Positions 1 through 13,723 of a stretch of DNA of 64,000 bases are shown here, one piece after another. The notes beneath the pieces were generated by a model. That model had not been told where the DNA came from. It saw only the letters and a program-made list of their open reading frames with translations, and made no database searches. The stretch's first letter is position 1, and the number at the start of each line of letters is the position of its first letter. Source of the stretch: Ianthella basta (Eukaryota; Porifera; Demospongiae; Verongiida; Ianthellidae); contig OZ025874.1 in NCBI GenBank assembly GCA_964019415.1, forward strand, positions 2,137,512 through 2,201,511, in the 5' to 3' direction. The translations under genes were made by a program, and so were the position numbers.

Positions 1-149
1 GTGAGGATTGCTTCATGCATGAGGCAATAACGTTTCTGTAGCATCATGTCCCATGCAATACAATGGTGTTAGCACCTTGCACATTGAGAGGTGTTAACAT
101 TGTTGCATTGGGCACCCCATGTATTGTACATGTAAGTGTGTATGTGTGT

Positions 150-170
150 GTGGGGGGGGGGGGGGGGGGG
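150..170. repeat. poly-G tract
   Basis: A run of about 19 G follows a short (GT)n stretch. Similar G-runs occur at about 31646-31663 and 61287-61300. Nothing else is recognised between 1 and 294, which reads as intron or spacer upstream of the first recognisable exon. Confidence 0.9.
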
Positions 171-294
171 CTGCATGATGAAACCATGTATTGATGATCA
201 ATAGAAGATCCTATAATTAGGGAAGTTCCCTATCCTTAAGATAAGCAATAAAGTTAAGCTTCTATTACTGTTACTTTGTACTCTGTTACTCTAG

Positions 295-543
295 GTAATA
301 GCAACAGAAGAGCATCTCTGATCTTCTCAGATTCCCAACCCCCTTTAAAGCTACAGCGTACGCATGTTCTGCTTGTTTTTGCTGTTATCATTCCTTGTGC
401 TGCTGTGATAATCAATGGGATACCCATCTGTCTACCTCCATGGCCTTTCACTAACATTTGGCAGCGTCAGATGTGCTGGGAAGGCATGCCTTGGACCTGG
501 GATACCAGTACGGAAGAATGTGAACTCTCCACAGCCACTCCAG
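295..543 (+). CDS. Transmembrane exon of a reduced death-fold/GIMAP-family gene (unit 0)
   Basis: Internal exon with acceptor AG at 293-294 and donor GT at 544-545, both phase 1 as in the sister genes. It encodes a short polar stretch, a hydrophobic segment (VLLVFAVIIPCAAVII) and the Cys/Trp-rich stretch ICLPPWPFTNIW...MCWEGMPWTW that is nearly identical in units A, B and C. The death-fold half of the exon, present in the other units, is missing and replaced by unrelated polar residues; any 5' exon would lie outside the window. No GTPase exon lies downstream before the tail-domain remnant at 1150. This looks like a deletion derivative of the unit A/B plus gene. The membrane role is inferred from hydrophobicity. 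Confidence 0.6.
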
Positions 544-1149
544 GTATATGCAGAGTGATAGGCATACTTATAATTATAGACTATGTGTGGGACATAATGT
601 TGTCAAGAGCATGTATCATAATGAAAGAAGTATTGCTGGATTTACCATTCTATTACATTAGTGTTTGTGTCACAGTTGGTCATTTGTAGCTATATGCATG
701 TTTTTCCCTTAATGAAACATTATACATAGCGCAAATGCCCCCTCTTCTCAAATTCATCACATTTACTTGTAGAAGAATCTTTAGAGCTATAGCTGTATAC
801 AGTGGAAAATGTTAGCAGGCATGAAATTTGGCTGATTTGCTATAAAAACTAGGCTTTTGGCAAGTTAAAATTTAGCAGATTCTGCATCCTAAATACTGGT
901 GATGTCGTTGAATATGGAACTTTTCGCTCTGGTTTCATCTCATGTTAGCAGTGTACTTTAATTCATATCTTAGTTCTCTCTTTAGGCATCACTCTCTCAT
1001 TGGTGGTTTAGCTGATGTATGTGCTGTGAGTCGCACTGTGCACGGTGTCAATTATGCAAGAGCCAAACCATTTCAGCTGAACTGGGCTGGTTGTGCCATA
1101 TTGGTTGCAGGGGCCAGCTTGATTTAAGTAAACAAATGAATGTACAAGT
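544..1149 (+). other. Intron-like spacer of unit 0
   Basis: No coding exon is recognised. Blocks here (for example 720-905 and 1045-1105) match intron sequence of units A, B and C (about 18800-19015, 37900-38110, 50800-51000, 53020-53090), showing that this is a shortened copy of the same intron from which linker and GTPase exons were lost. Confidence 0.55.
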
Positions 1150-1347
1150 GTGAATGCGGAAAGAGTAGTAGAGGCACGCATTATCCGTGAAGGATTCTAT
1201 AAGTGGAAGTATGCTGAGGCTGTAGATGTGGCTACAGGAATAAAGGCTGAGGCTAAGAATTACGAGTCCAAAAGTGGTGCTAAGGAACATGCAAGGATCT
1301 CAAGGCCATTTTACTGGATAGAGGCATCATCCGCAAAGATTGAGTGA
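1150..1347 (+). pseudogene. Relict dsRBD-like tail exon of unit 0
   Basis: The reading frame (AERVVEARIIREGFYKWKY, then AEAVDVATGIKAEAKNYESK) closely matches the tail domain at the end of gene B (about 44125-44331) and of the small gene ending at 4680. Near the end a 4-base deletion relative to gene B (about 1293) shifts the frame, so the last residues differ from the conserved LKAILLDRGII ending. No acceptor in the expected phase 1 is visible upstream. I call it a relict, although a shifted ending could still be translated. Confidence 0.6.
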
Positions 1348-1698
1348 TCTTGTTATTCCACTAGATATGCTCTGTGCACTGCTGCACTATAAACTACGTA
1401 TACATAACCTGCCCTAGAGATGATTACCCATAGTTGATCAATTATTGCAAATCATTTGTATCTTAGTAGTATGCATGTTGTTCAGATCATTACTTTCTTA
1501 ATTCACATCGGATGTCCATTATAGTATATAGTTGGGCTGGGGGGGAGGGGGTGCATGGGTAATGCTGTCAATATTAAGTGTGGCAATGGGGAGGTTTTAT
1601 ATAGCACAGTCATGCTTTAATACATACAGCAGAACCATGCATGCATGATACTAGTTCCAGTGCAGAACACAAAGTGGCATAATTATAATTGTCTGCAC

Positions 1699-3269
<1,571 letters not shown>

Positions 3270-3329
3270 TATCGTAAGCGTCTGCCAGTCGAGGGAGAGA
3301 GGCAGCTAGCTAGAGAGAGAGAGCGCGAC

Positions 3330-4680
3330 ATGGAGGAGGGTGAGGAATTCAACTGTCTTTGAGCCTCTTGAAGTTGTAGTTAAGTAGCTATAGGCCTATA
3401 GCTAGGTTGACTTTATTGTTGTATTCTCCTGTGACTAATTCAACCTCATATATACTGCCGCTCCACAGATATCTCAGTGGATGAAATTCTACAGGAGTTC
3501 AAAGACGATTTTTTGAAAAATTTGAATGCCAAACACTGTGCACCAGAGTTGAGACGTCAAAATGTAATAGCAGAGAGCACTGAGACGGACATTGCTCAAG
3601 CAAAAGATGCGAAATTGGCACGTGGAATACTTTATGACCACTTATATGAGAATTGCACACTAGATCAGATTGTGGTGCTGTCCAGAGTACTGAGGGATGT
3701 TGACAGAGGCTTTGGCAGAACAAAAGAAATTGGTCAACGTTTGCATGCAAGAATCCAGAGGCTTGATGGTGGTGGTACTGATAGATCACAGCTAAACCCA
3801 CCGTTGTCCCAGAACAAAGCAAACACAGGTATGTAAAATGCAGGTATAAATTTAAGACAATAATTGATAAGCTACACATGCGTGCATGGCTATAGGAATT
3901 AGCTATAGAATGATGGGAAAGAGAAGACAGTGGCCAACAGGATATGGGTCAAACCAGTGACCTCTAGATCTATCCTTCAGCCATGCAGCTTGGCCATGGA
4001 TTGCCATGTACTGCCATGCATATGCAGCAGCCATATGCATACGCATCAATCTATTCCCTTGGGTTTACTAAGCATGCAATGGCAAGCATGGGCATGCTCC
4101 ATCCAGATCTCAAGCCTTTATTGTGGAAGTCCCATCCGGCCTGGCCCACACTGCTGATGATCAATGCGTGTTTCCTAGCTTAAGCTATAACAACCACAAC
4201 CACATGAGTACTTAGCGCATAAGGAGGGAATGGTTGCTCCATGGCTCGGCTGCATGGTTAAAAGTTGGCTTTACATGGAGATCAGACCAGTTGACCACTG
4301 CCTTTCTCTCCCCCTCTTGATTGCCTCAAGCTCAGACCATTTCTTTAAGCTTGCATGGCTCAGACTGCGTGCATGTTCTGCTCTTTTCTCCTACAAATAA
4401 TTCTATAGAGACAGTAGAGAAGACCAAACCGGAAGAGAAGGAGCACCCAATTAGGAAGCCTACATTTGCAGAAAGAGTTGTAGAGACAGATGTGTCAAGT
4501 GGAAACTTCCACAGGTGGAAGTGGGTGTACACTGGTAAGGCCACTGATGTGGCTACAGGGATAACAGCTAAGGCTGGTAATTACAAGTCCAAAGATGGTG
4601 CTGAGAAACATGCAAAAATTAATCTCAAGGCCATTCTACAGGAAAGGGGCATCATCCATAATGAAACTGATCACGAGTGA
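3330..4680 (+). CDS. Small two-domain protein: death-fold plus dsRBD-like tail
   Basis: Three-exon model: 3330-3339, 3469-3828 and 4409-4680, all introns GT-AG and phase 1, giving 213 residues. The 10-base first coding exon mirrors the first exon of the GTPase genes. Residues about 5-100 form a CARD/Death-like helical domain (ILQEFKDDFLKNLNAKHCAP, then ILYDHLYENCTLDQIVVLSR) matching units A-C. A short linker leads to residues about 141-213, the tail domain (TFAERVVETDVSSGNFHRWK through NLKAILQERGII) also found at the end of gene B. Its Lys/Ala-rich last helix after paired strands resembles a double-stranded RNA-binding domain; that is inference. There is no transmembrane segment and no GTPase, so it could act as a soluble partner or competitor of the large proteins. 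It appears intact. Confidence 0.72.
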
Positions 4681-5334
4681 TTGTATTTTGGCACAGTTCT
4701 AAAAGCATAGGTTGTAGGCATTTAGAGCGCATTTACATGATTATTTACATTACATTACATTATTCACATGATTAATTGTAATGATTAATTGTAATGTAGT
4801 ACTTTATATGCTAATTTTAATTGACACAATTATATGCATTAACTACAACATATTAAGCAAACACTACCTGGCTGTTCTTACACCATTTGCTGATTTAATT
4901 GATCGTGTACATACATATGTGTAATAATGACTCGATCCCCCTGTGGCTTCAGCTCCTATGTATATGGGCTTCATCATACTGAGTTTTGCAATTATCAGCC
5001 CCACACCTTAATTTGCATCGATGCACATATTGTAGGCATGAATGCATGTCAATTAATGGTATATACCCCTGTGCAGCTCAGTCGGGGTCACTATCTTATT
5101 AATATATCACCCCTGGGGACAACACCCATGCACCCACCCTTTCCTGCCACATGCATGAGAGGCAGAAACAAATTAATCAATAAATTTAAACCCCATGCAA
5201 TCCCAAAAGACAAAAATTGCACATAAATGTGGCAAAACAGTGAAAACAATGGGACAGCAGCAGCAAACAAACTAAGAACACCACAATAACATTGCAGTGC
5301 CATTGTCTCAATGACAAGGTGACCAATGGCGTCA
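4681..5334. other. Spacer, 3' side of minus gene A
   Basis: No gene is seen. From about 5085 the sequence (GTCACTATCTTATTAATATA and onward) is shared with 32029-32110, the 3' side of minus gene B, so it is probably the 3' UTR or downstream flank of the minus gene. Confidence 0.45.
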
Positions 5335-6370
5335 CTATATATCATCAGAGTCTTCATCATCCCATAACGGCACTCCCATGTAGTCGTCCTCGAGATCATC
5401 AAGGTCGTCTAGGTCCTCCAAATCATCTTCCATCTCATCCACATCAGGCTGCTCAGCAGAAGTGCGTTTCGCTGTCTCCTTTGAAAATGATGACACCACC
5501 TTCTGTTCGGGTGATTTGTGGGTATGGATGGGAGAGATGGGGTCCTTTTGCAGCTGCGGGGCACTGTGTACAGGCGACTTGATTATGGTACCAGTGTCGA
5601 TGCTGACTGAGTGACGTGGTGAGAGCAACAATCTGGGCCCTTCCTTCTTCAAAGGAGACTGTTGAGGTGTCAAGCTAACCCCTCCTCTGGGGGGACTTGA
5701 GGTTGGCACTTCACCGCTTGCAATCGAAGGGCCGATAGGGATGTCCTCTAGCAGTGGAGCAGGGTTGCTGTCCTCCTCTTCTTCAGCTACAATTCCATCT
5801 TGTGGGCTGTGGGCGTGGTCAGAAGAGGGGGTGTGGTCAGCGGGAGGTGATGGAGGGAGCTCCTCATCACCATCAGATAGCTCTTCCTGTATTGCATAAT
5901 CAACTTCCTCTTCCAAATCTGTTTGCTTCTTCTGATCATATACACCAGTGGTATTATAGCAAGAGCTTCCTTGCAGAACTTTGCTCTCTTCCTCGTGTCC
6001 TCATACTTGGCACCCAGTCTGTCCCTCTTCCTCTGCAGACGCTCTTCCTTGTTACAAGTGTCCCTGACTTCTTCCCTCATGCTCTCCAGCTCTTTATTGC
6101 GTTTGCAATCTCTGCGTTCACCTGTGTGAGTTCGGTTTGGAGCTGAGGTGCCTTCTGGCAACAATACCTGTAGGTCTTTAGAGCACCTGGTAGCAGTAGA
6201 AAGGGAGTAGTCAATGACAGAGCAGTATAAAGTGGAAGATGGAGCAAGGCAGTGTTTCATACAAGCAAACTGAACCTTCTCATACGTACATACATCACAA
6301 TGTCACAAACATACGCTGCACACACTGTAAGACATGTCACACTGTTATATTACATGCATACAATGTACAC

Positions 6371-6563
6371 ACACACACATACACACACACACACACACAC
6401 ACCACACACACCACACTCTTCAGCCACCGCCAGCACCCTGAAAGTCATCAAACGCTTCATGTCACAGGTATGTACTATGTACACTCCTTCCTGCACACCA
6501 CACACATGCACACAACACTCGCACACACATGCACAACACATGTACATAACATCACACACACAC

Positions 6564-6643
<80 letters not shown>

Positions 6644-6650
6644 ACACGTA
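6371..6650. repeat. (CA)n microsatellites in an intron of minus gene A
   Basis: Two CA tracts (about 6371-6412 and 6552-6650) lie between the 210-nt-type exon and the last exon of minus gene A. A shorter CA tract sits at the matching place in unit B (about 34070-34105), and unit C has almost none. Confidence 0.9.
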
Positions 6651-7810
6651 CACACTATCCCCCACAGCCTTATAATTACCATCCAGCAACTTCTTCACCC
6701 TCTGCAGTTCCTGCTCTGCCTGGCGATGTTGGTCGGCCACCATTGCTCGAATAGTGCTCACAGGCACTGCCTTGGTCAGCAGTAGAGAGATAAACTCACT
6801 CTCCACACTGCCAGCACTGTACATTGGGCACTCCCTCACAGTGCCACATGCACTCTTTTCGGTCCTTGGTGTTTAATGCAAAAGGTAGCTGGAACACATA
6901 ACATGAACAGACCAGGTCAAAGTACAGGGTAGCACACATAATCATCCCACATTGTGACAAAGTTCTTGCTAATACACAAGTAGCGACTGTTGCTCCCTCC
7001 ATGCTCCTTCATACCATTGTCACCTGTGTTGCTGCTGGAGCTATTGGAATGTATATCAATCATTTGTGTGGGTGTGGCAGGCTGCTGAGGTGAGTGGGGC
7101 AACCCTTTGGCAAATTGACACGTGCTGTGAAACTGTTGCTTTGTAACAAGGAAACTCCACTGCCAAAAGACAAATGTCTGCTGCTTCTGTTTGACAGCCA
7201 AATCTCCTGTTGCCAGGCAACGTGATGCAGGCTGTGGTTGATTGGAGACAGATGGGAGCAAAGGTGAAGGGGCTGGCTGCTCAAGTGTCAGGTCAGTAAG
7301 AGCGCAATACATCATCAGATTGCCTTTGAGTTGGAGAACATCGTCCTGCTGTTGGTTCTATGTTCTGTACAGAGAGGTTGAAACACTCCACCAGCCAGTA
7401 ACTGCTACTTGCTCTGTCTGCACTGAGCGGTGACGTCAACCTCCAAGGGATCATGCAAGTGGGGGGGCATTGAACAAGAGTAATGGCACAGAGATAGAGG
7501 GCAGGGCTGTTGATCAGAGTAGGACAGCATCGGCTTAGAATGAGATGGAACCAGAGTACAGGTATAATAGGGACCGGGTGAAGTGTTAACTGTGGCTGTA
7601 GTGAGGAGAATGGAGTAAGATTGTTGGAATTGCATGAAGCTTGAGCCTGCACAATGGGGGCAAGTACAGCACCCTCCTTGCACTTCCCCTGCCACTGGCA
7701 TCGCATGTGAGCCGTGGAGAGAGGACAACTGCTGGCAGGTAGAGCTTGGCTGACGGATACTCTGCACTGGTGGGTACCACTGCAGTGCATTCTGCTGCTC
7801 CCAAAATTTA

Positions 7811-9967
7811 CCTAGAAGGAAAGGGAGACAGGATGAATCCCAATCTAGTCATCTTCCTACTCACCTACATGCTAACTCATCTATCTTCATTACTAAATGG
7901 CTATGGAGTATATAATATTCCCAACATTTTAAGTACCATGTTCAGGGTAGTGTAGATGGGGGGCATGGAAGTGGCTCCTGTTTCATTTTACTAGTTGATT
8001 TCAGAACGGTTGCCAAAATGACAAATGGTAATGGTGTGCCGCCATTGTGCAACCTCATATATTGTGACGTCCAGCACACAATTTTCACATCCACATCCAC
8101 CACTCAGGACGATCACACTAGGCGTTACACTAATTGCCATATTAACAGTTGCAATTTATCACGTGCCAATTTGACAAATGGCTGCCTCGTACAAGGACAC
8201 AGTAAACAGCATAACTAAGAATCTTTCTAGTGCAACTGTAGTAACAATGTCAGCAACTCTAAGTCATCCTTAAGCACAGCTCAGCATTAATTGTCAGTTT
8301 CCCTCTAAAAGGGTTTCCTGAATTTGAAACCCTTGGAAATCTCCTTCCCCAACTCCCTGAAATGCTACACCAACACAAACATACATACTGAACAGTGTTG
8401 AAATGTGCAGTTTAACTTGTGTGTGTGTCACTGTATTGTGCAGTTACACATGCTGAACTGCCTGTTCCACTCTGAATGCTCTGGAGGTGTTTGTCTTACT
8501 TTATAACTCTGCAGAAAATTAAAATGGTGGTCAGCAGCAGTACATGATGTGCATCAATAAACAGGCAGAAACAACATCAAAACAAACGAAAACAAACAAC
8601 AAAACACAGAACAGAGAGTGTCCCAAGGTGTATGGTATAGCTACCCTTCACAACACATGATGAAAGTAGACTTGTGGTTTAATATCAGTGTAAAAACTGC
8701 ACCTGAGCACTCTCCATAAGGCAATGTGTCTCAAAACATTACTACGTACATGTATTATTGCTGTTTATCATCCCTTCAATCCTGACATTCATTGCATGTA
8801 CAGTTAAATTCTATCCTTAGATATATACAGAAGAGTAAAGGTGCTATGTACAAGAGCAAAACAGCTGTCTGTGGCTCTTCCATCTTCGTTGGATGACTAG
8901 GGGAGGTGATCACTGGTTGCCAACCAATAGCCCTTCGTGCCCCCCCTACCAACTGTGACCCCAATACTGGTTTAGTTGGTGGGTTTGGCATATATAATAT
9001 CAGTGATTAATATTTTCAATCTATTACCTCGCAGTGGCTTACCGCAAGCAATCGTCTCCTTCCTATATACGTATACTGTATTTTATATAATTATAACACT
9101 TCCTTACATAATACGTATAATATAACATGCCTATTTCACTGGTCCATACACATTTAGATTGCATGGTATAATATATTCAATTTTAAGCCAATTATAAGTT
9201 AAATTATACCAGTTAATCTACAATTGCTCAAGTGTACATGTTAGTGTCAATTCTATTGAGAATACTGCACGTGAAATGACGTGCATGACTGTCACCATGG
9301 ACCCTAACCCTAACCCTATGAACACCACACACTATCCAGCCCACACTCAAAACACTTCATGTGACAGGTATGTACTATGTACACTCCTTTTCTTGTGCAC
9401 CACTTGTACTTGTAATACCACAGCCAACTTGGATACGTGAACCCCATAAATGGGGCAGCCAGCAGGTGGCAACAAGACCAGTGGCACCGTGGGCTGTGGA
9501 GACACGGGCCAGCTTTATTACCCCAGCCACATGGCCCATTTGGTGCAGTAGGGGTACTCATCTATGGGCTTGCAAAACCCATGAGATGAGAGAGGTGGGG
9601 TACGGCCTTGTGTGATGGCATCAGAGTATCCGTCCTGGGCTCATGGCCATAGAATTCCCTACCTACACTTGGTAACATCTAGGTGACTAGCATAAGTTGC
9701 ACTACCAGTGCTGCACACTGGTAAGTGTGCTAGCCCCTAAGAGAGAATTAATTACACAAGTTGCTATATTCTCCCCAGTGGTTTGTGGTTCACAAGTAAG
9801 CTAGAATTGTAACCAAAGCAAAAACCAAGTTTTCAACCTTATAATTCCGAATGCCAGACCCGTTGGCTGCAGATCTGCCACCCTTCTGGCATATTCACAC
9901 AGCTTGTCAAACACTGCACCACCCACATGTACACACACGCACATGCGTATAAAAGAGCATTATGTAC
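7811..9967. other. Large intron of minus gene A
   Basis: No exon can be supported. Sequence is shared with the same intron in units B and C (for example 8270-8400 with 35150-35270 and 48310-48420). Three CCCTAA units at about 9302-9319 form a very short telomere-like motif. The segment 9350-9400 repeats sequence from 6450-6490. Confidence 0.5.
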
Positions 9968-10950
9968 CTTAAAAATTTATTACAACTGAGTGAATTCGAA
10001 TTGAAATTTCCCAGAATGCTGAGAAAATCTTAGAATCCCTGTAGCTACACCAGTGACAGTGATTACATTTTTGACACTCTGCAGTAAACGGGAGCTCTTC
10101 GCTTCCTTGACCTCGAGCTCCGGAAAATCCCTCACTGCTTCCAGGTCGTTGTCACTAAGTAGATGCTTTTGATGTAGGGTAGCTACGCCATTTCCGGGAC
10201 AGAGCCAATACCCGGACACTCCGCAAAAATGTACGTCGCACGAAATAGACAGGCAAAACTCCCAACGAAACGCCACGCTTGGTTGATAGTTGTACTAGCA
10301 GGGTTTAATAATCCACAGCCATAACGAGACGAGTGCCCTTCGTTCGGCGGTTGGACACCGATTCCTTCTCCCCTATCTCTTCCGGAGCGTCAAGAATTTG
10401 GCAGGAAGTAGGAGGAGCTAAGAATTGCACTATCTTGGATTGCGCGCCAAATTCGAACGGTTGGCCCGATCTGCTTACGAAAGGATACACTGAACTCATT
10501 GGTGATCGAACTGCATGCGCTACAATAGAAACTAACTTCTGTGCTTGAGAGAAGATAGTAAAATTCAATACATATTAGCTACTGCAGTTGCCAATTGCCG
10601 GACAGCAGCAAAATATTCATACTCTGGTTGCTGATTTAAATTCACAGACGATAGCTAGGCAGAGTGAAGGCAGATATACATGTGCAGGTTGATACTGGAG
10701 AGGCGGATGAAAGATTTTGCATCACCTGTGGAACTGATGAAGAGGGCACTTGCTGTGACAGATTTGCTGTGACAGTTGTACCAAATGGCACCATCTTTGT
10801 TGTGTAGGGCTATCTGACTGTAGCAACCTTGTCCAGTCCTTTTGGAAGTGCCCTGAACGTTGATCCATGGTTGTATTACCGATCTTATTCACTAAAACGA
10901 AGTTTAAATGAAAGCACCGTCCTAATGCCTGTCCCACTTTAGAAAAAAAA

Positions 10951-13393
10951 CTAGCAGGAGCCCGCCTTCGGCGGGCTTTCCTGCTATGGCGCCCCAACGA
11001 AGGCTACCCGGCACTGGCATGTCGACGCCAGCACATCAACGATGGCTTTTCAGGGGCTGACACATTAACTGTGTGCGTCCCAATACGTCATCTATGGCCT
11101 ATCTGACATTGTGTGCATGTCAAAAGCCAGCACGTTGCATGTCATACAGACTGACAATGATTGGAGTATTCAAACAGGGCATGCATATGAACATAATATA
11201 GTGCAAGGCTTACTCAAGAAAATGATAAAACAGATAGCCTGTAAATATTGTCATAAAATTTCAAAATAATTATACAACATTGTCAGTGTAATGTGTGCCA
11301 TGGTACGCGACTGAGTGTAATATCCAGTTGGCCATGAGAAAACAGAGGCCTGTGTAAGTACATACCAATGGTGTGGAAAGTCTGGTCTTGGCTTTAATTT
11401 AGCCACATGATGAGCAAACATGTAAAGTTGCTGAGGCTGGGCAAGAAAAACGCCAAGAAAATAACCGCAGGCAGTCTTGATCCTGTAGAAATTGCTGCTG
11501 AAAGCGGTTTAGATGACCCTCTGTAAGGACAGGCTCATCCAGTGTAGTCGATCCTAGAGTTCGCCCGTAGTGTATGAGCCCAAAGTAGGAAGCACGGACG
11601 TTTCGCGAAATATGCTTGTGGGCAGCGCGGTCCCTGTCTCTTGGGCATGGTTGGCTCCTATGCGCCGGTTGCTGGCGTCCGTCCGCTAAATGTCACCTCG
11701 CGCTCCTGGCAACCATTAGCAAAGATGGCGTCGTTATCCGGAAAACATGGATACCGCAACGGCATTTCCCCAATTCCCTCCGCAGAGGCGTCAAGTGTGG
11801 CTGTTTTCGCGTCACAGCCGAATCGAATGGAGGTAGGCCAAAGTGCTGCATCTGGAATCTCGTCGGTTTCGTTTCGCAGAACGCTAAACGCTGCTAAGAA
11901 TACGGAACACGGATACTCGGGCTTAGCTCCAATCATTATTAGAGTGCACCGCACTAAAAGGTGCTAGGACACAAAAGGTCCAATGTAGCACTAACATAAG
12001 AACACAAGCATAAAGACTAGTTCAACAGAGGGAGAAAAGAACAGAGCTAGGGATGTGGATCAAAAAGCATGTTACTTAGTAAGCACTTACACACCGAAAC
12101 GGGCACGCCACATAGAGCTAAGATGTTTTAGAATACTAGGATTAGTGCATGATAAAGACAGTATAATGGCAGTCTGTTCACTATGACTCTGCTCCTTAAA
12201 TCTGTCACAACGGTTGACTTCTGTCATCAAAGGCTGCCTGAGGTGGTCCCAGGCAGGGCACCGTATCAGCCAGTGGCAGACGTCTTCCACCTCTTGACAC
12301 TGGCAGTCCTTGCATACTCTCTCCTCCCTGTCCACTCCTTGCCATCTTCCAACCTCTATCTGAAATGGTGCTGTTCCCCCTCTCAACTTCACCAACATTG
12401 ACCTCTCTTTCTTCCTTTTCACCACTGCACAGCTCGACTCACATTCAAGGTTTACAATTTCTTTCATCATCCTCAGCTTTGGTCTCTCCTCCACTTCCTT
12501 CATCAGCATACTCTTCACCTTCCTCCATGCAGCACTAGACAACATAGCTCCAATCTCTGAATCAGTAAGGTCCGCAATTGCATCTCCTCCCACACTCTGC
12601 CACCCAAAGTCACCCACACACTTAGCCATGTTTCCTATCCAGACCCCTTTGCCACACTCCACTGCCTGTCTCGCTATCTTCTTCAGTATCCTCCCCTCAT
12701 ACAACCTACTAGTCAACACCTTCAACCAAAACTTCACACAGCGCATCTTTGCCTCCCACACAACTGGTAGTGACTGGATTTCCAGCAATAAGGACGCCTT
12801 GGGGTGAAGTGTGCCCACTCCAAAGAACATTCTGAGAGTACGCAGCTGGACTTGCTCAATAGATTCCAAGTGTCTACTGCAGCCCCATACCTCTGCTCCA
12901 TACATCATGGTTGACTCCACTAAAGATTCCATTAGCTTCCTGAAAACCGCAACTGTAACCTCGCCTATCTCTGCCCGACATCTCTGAAAACAAGCACCCA
13001 GAGCTCTTCTCCCTGCCTCTGCTTTGTCCTTCACCATCTCTTTCAGCTCCAGAAACTCATCCACAACACATCCTAAGTACTTGTATGAAGAGACCATCGG
13101 AATTGTCTCTCCATCCAACTTATATGTCACATTGCATCTTTCTGCCTTCTTTTTGCAAATATGCATGATCCCAGACTTAGCCACGTTAATCTTCACTCCC
13201 CATTCATTACACCATTCCACCAGTACGTCCAAACTCTTCTTCAAACCCAATGCATCTGAGGCCACCAAGTAAGTGTCATCTGCAAACAGCAGACCAGGAA
13301 TGGTCTCACCGCCACATTCCACTCCACACTTCTCCTCTTTCAACTTCTTCACAGTACCGTTGATGTATAACGAGAAGAGCAGGATATATAGGA
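10951..13393 (-). mobile_element. Helitron with captured LINE sequence
   Basis: Read on the minus strand it ends with a GCCCGCC/GGCGGGC hairpin followed by TCCTGCTAG, the classic Helitron 3' end, and its other end begins with TC. It lies exactly between A and T of the host element, and its removal restores the sequence seen uninterrupted in the other two PHD-transposon copies. The 3' end matches that of the Helitron at 20823-21235. Its 5' end lacks that family's TC-TATATA/GTTTGTTTG motif and begins directly in LINE sequence, suggesting an end gained by capture. No Rep/helicase gene is present. A CpG-rich stretch at about 11580-11960 may be another captured fragment. Confidence 0.75.
12087..13386 (-). 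CDS. LINE reverse transcriptase, C-terminal part
   Basis: A continuous frame of more than 421 codons, truncated at its 5' side at the Helitron boundary. It begins inside the reverse transcriptase (LLFSLYING, then the catalytic box LLFADDTYLVA), continues through the thumb region (SYKYLGCVVDEF, MMYGAEVWG) and ends with a zinc-knuckle-like CxxC...H....C segment (VCKDCQCQEVEDVCHWLIRC). Endonuclease and the N-terminal RT motifs are absent. The clade is not resolved from the visible part; it is clearly different from the RTE-like element at 62287. The open frame over more than 1.2 kb suggests a fairly young capture. Confidence 0.8.
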
Positions 13394-13723
13394 TGTCCGG
13401 GAGTAGGGAAAATGGCGGGTGCGACTGAGGATGGTTCGTTTTATGGCCACCTCTAGAGGAACAGATGTTTTTCCAGTAAGTGTAAGCGTTTTTCTGCTTA
13501 AGTACACCCTTTCCTGACTGTTCTCGCTGGTTTATCGTTAGCTGTCCCGGAAATGGCGTAATTACCTTAGCTTTAACGCCACTGACAAACTATCCATGCC
13601 ACTACACAGCTCTCTAATCCTTTCTGAAATGGCTTCCTTGGCTGCTAGGCTGCAAGGATCTTTGACGAGGGAGCGCTGTTGTATCTACCCGACAACATCG
13701 GGAATGGGTGGGCTGTGAGCCAT

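Larger units (their letters stand above)
10177..13567. mobile_element. PHD-finger transposon, copy 1, carrying a nested Helitron
   Basis: Terminal inverted repeats: GGGTAGCTACGCCATTTCCG at the left end, and at the right end a sequence whose reverse complement reads (A/G)GGTAATTACGCCATTTCC. TA is duplicated on both sides (10175-10176 and 13568-13569). It splits the CARD exon of minus gene A. Removing the inner Helitron (10951-13393) leaves about 948 bases, close to the 967 bases of copies 2 and 3. It contains a decayed PHD-finger sequence at about 10690-10865 and no transposase, so it is probably mobilised by an enzyme encoded elsewhere. TA target sites suggest the Tc1/mariner/pogo group. Confidence 0.82.
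5335..13723 (-). pseudogene. Minus gene A: CARD / coiled-coil acidic protein, broken
   Basis: The copy of the minus-strand gene in unit A. The CARD exon starts at 13723, is split by a transposon (10177-13567) and resumes at 10176-9968. A Gln/Pro/Ser-rich open stretch (about 7810-7405) begins with KFWEQQNALQWYPPVQSI. An exon equivalent to 34342-34133 of unit B lies at about 6880-6690, and the last exon runs from 6186 to 5335. Damage relative to units B and C: an early stop after MAHSPPIPDVVG, the transposon insertion, loss of the acceptor AG before the 210-nt exon, a one-base loss near 6108, and a small insertion near 5936 that shifts the frame. A further insertion shortens the C-terminus. The gene is probably dead, although fragments stay open. 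Confidence 0.6.

Noticed and set aside
9302-9319. Interstitial telomere
   Set aside because: Only about three CCCTAA units; too short to claim more than chance or a small scar.
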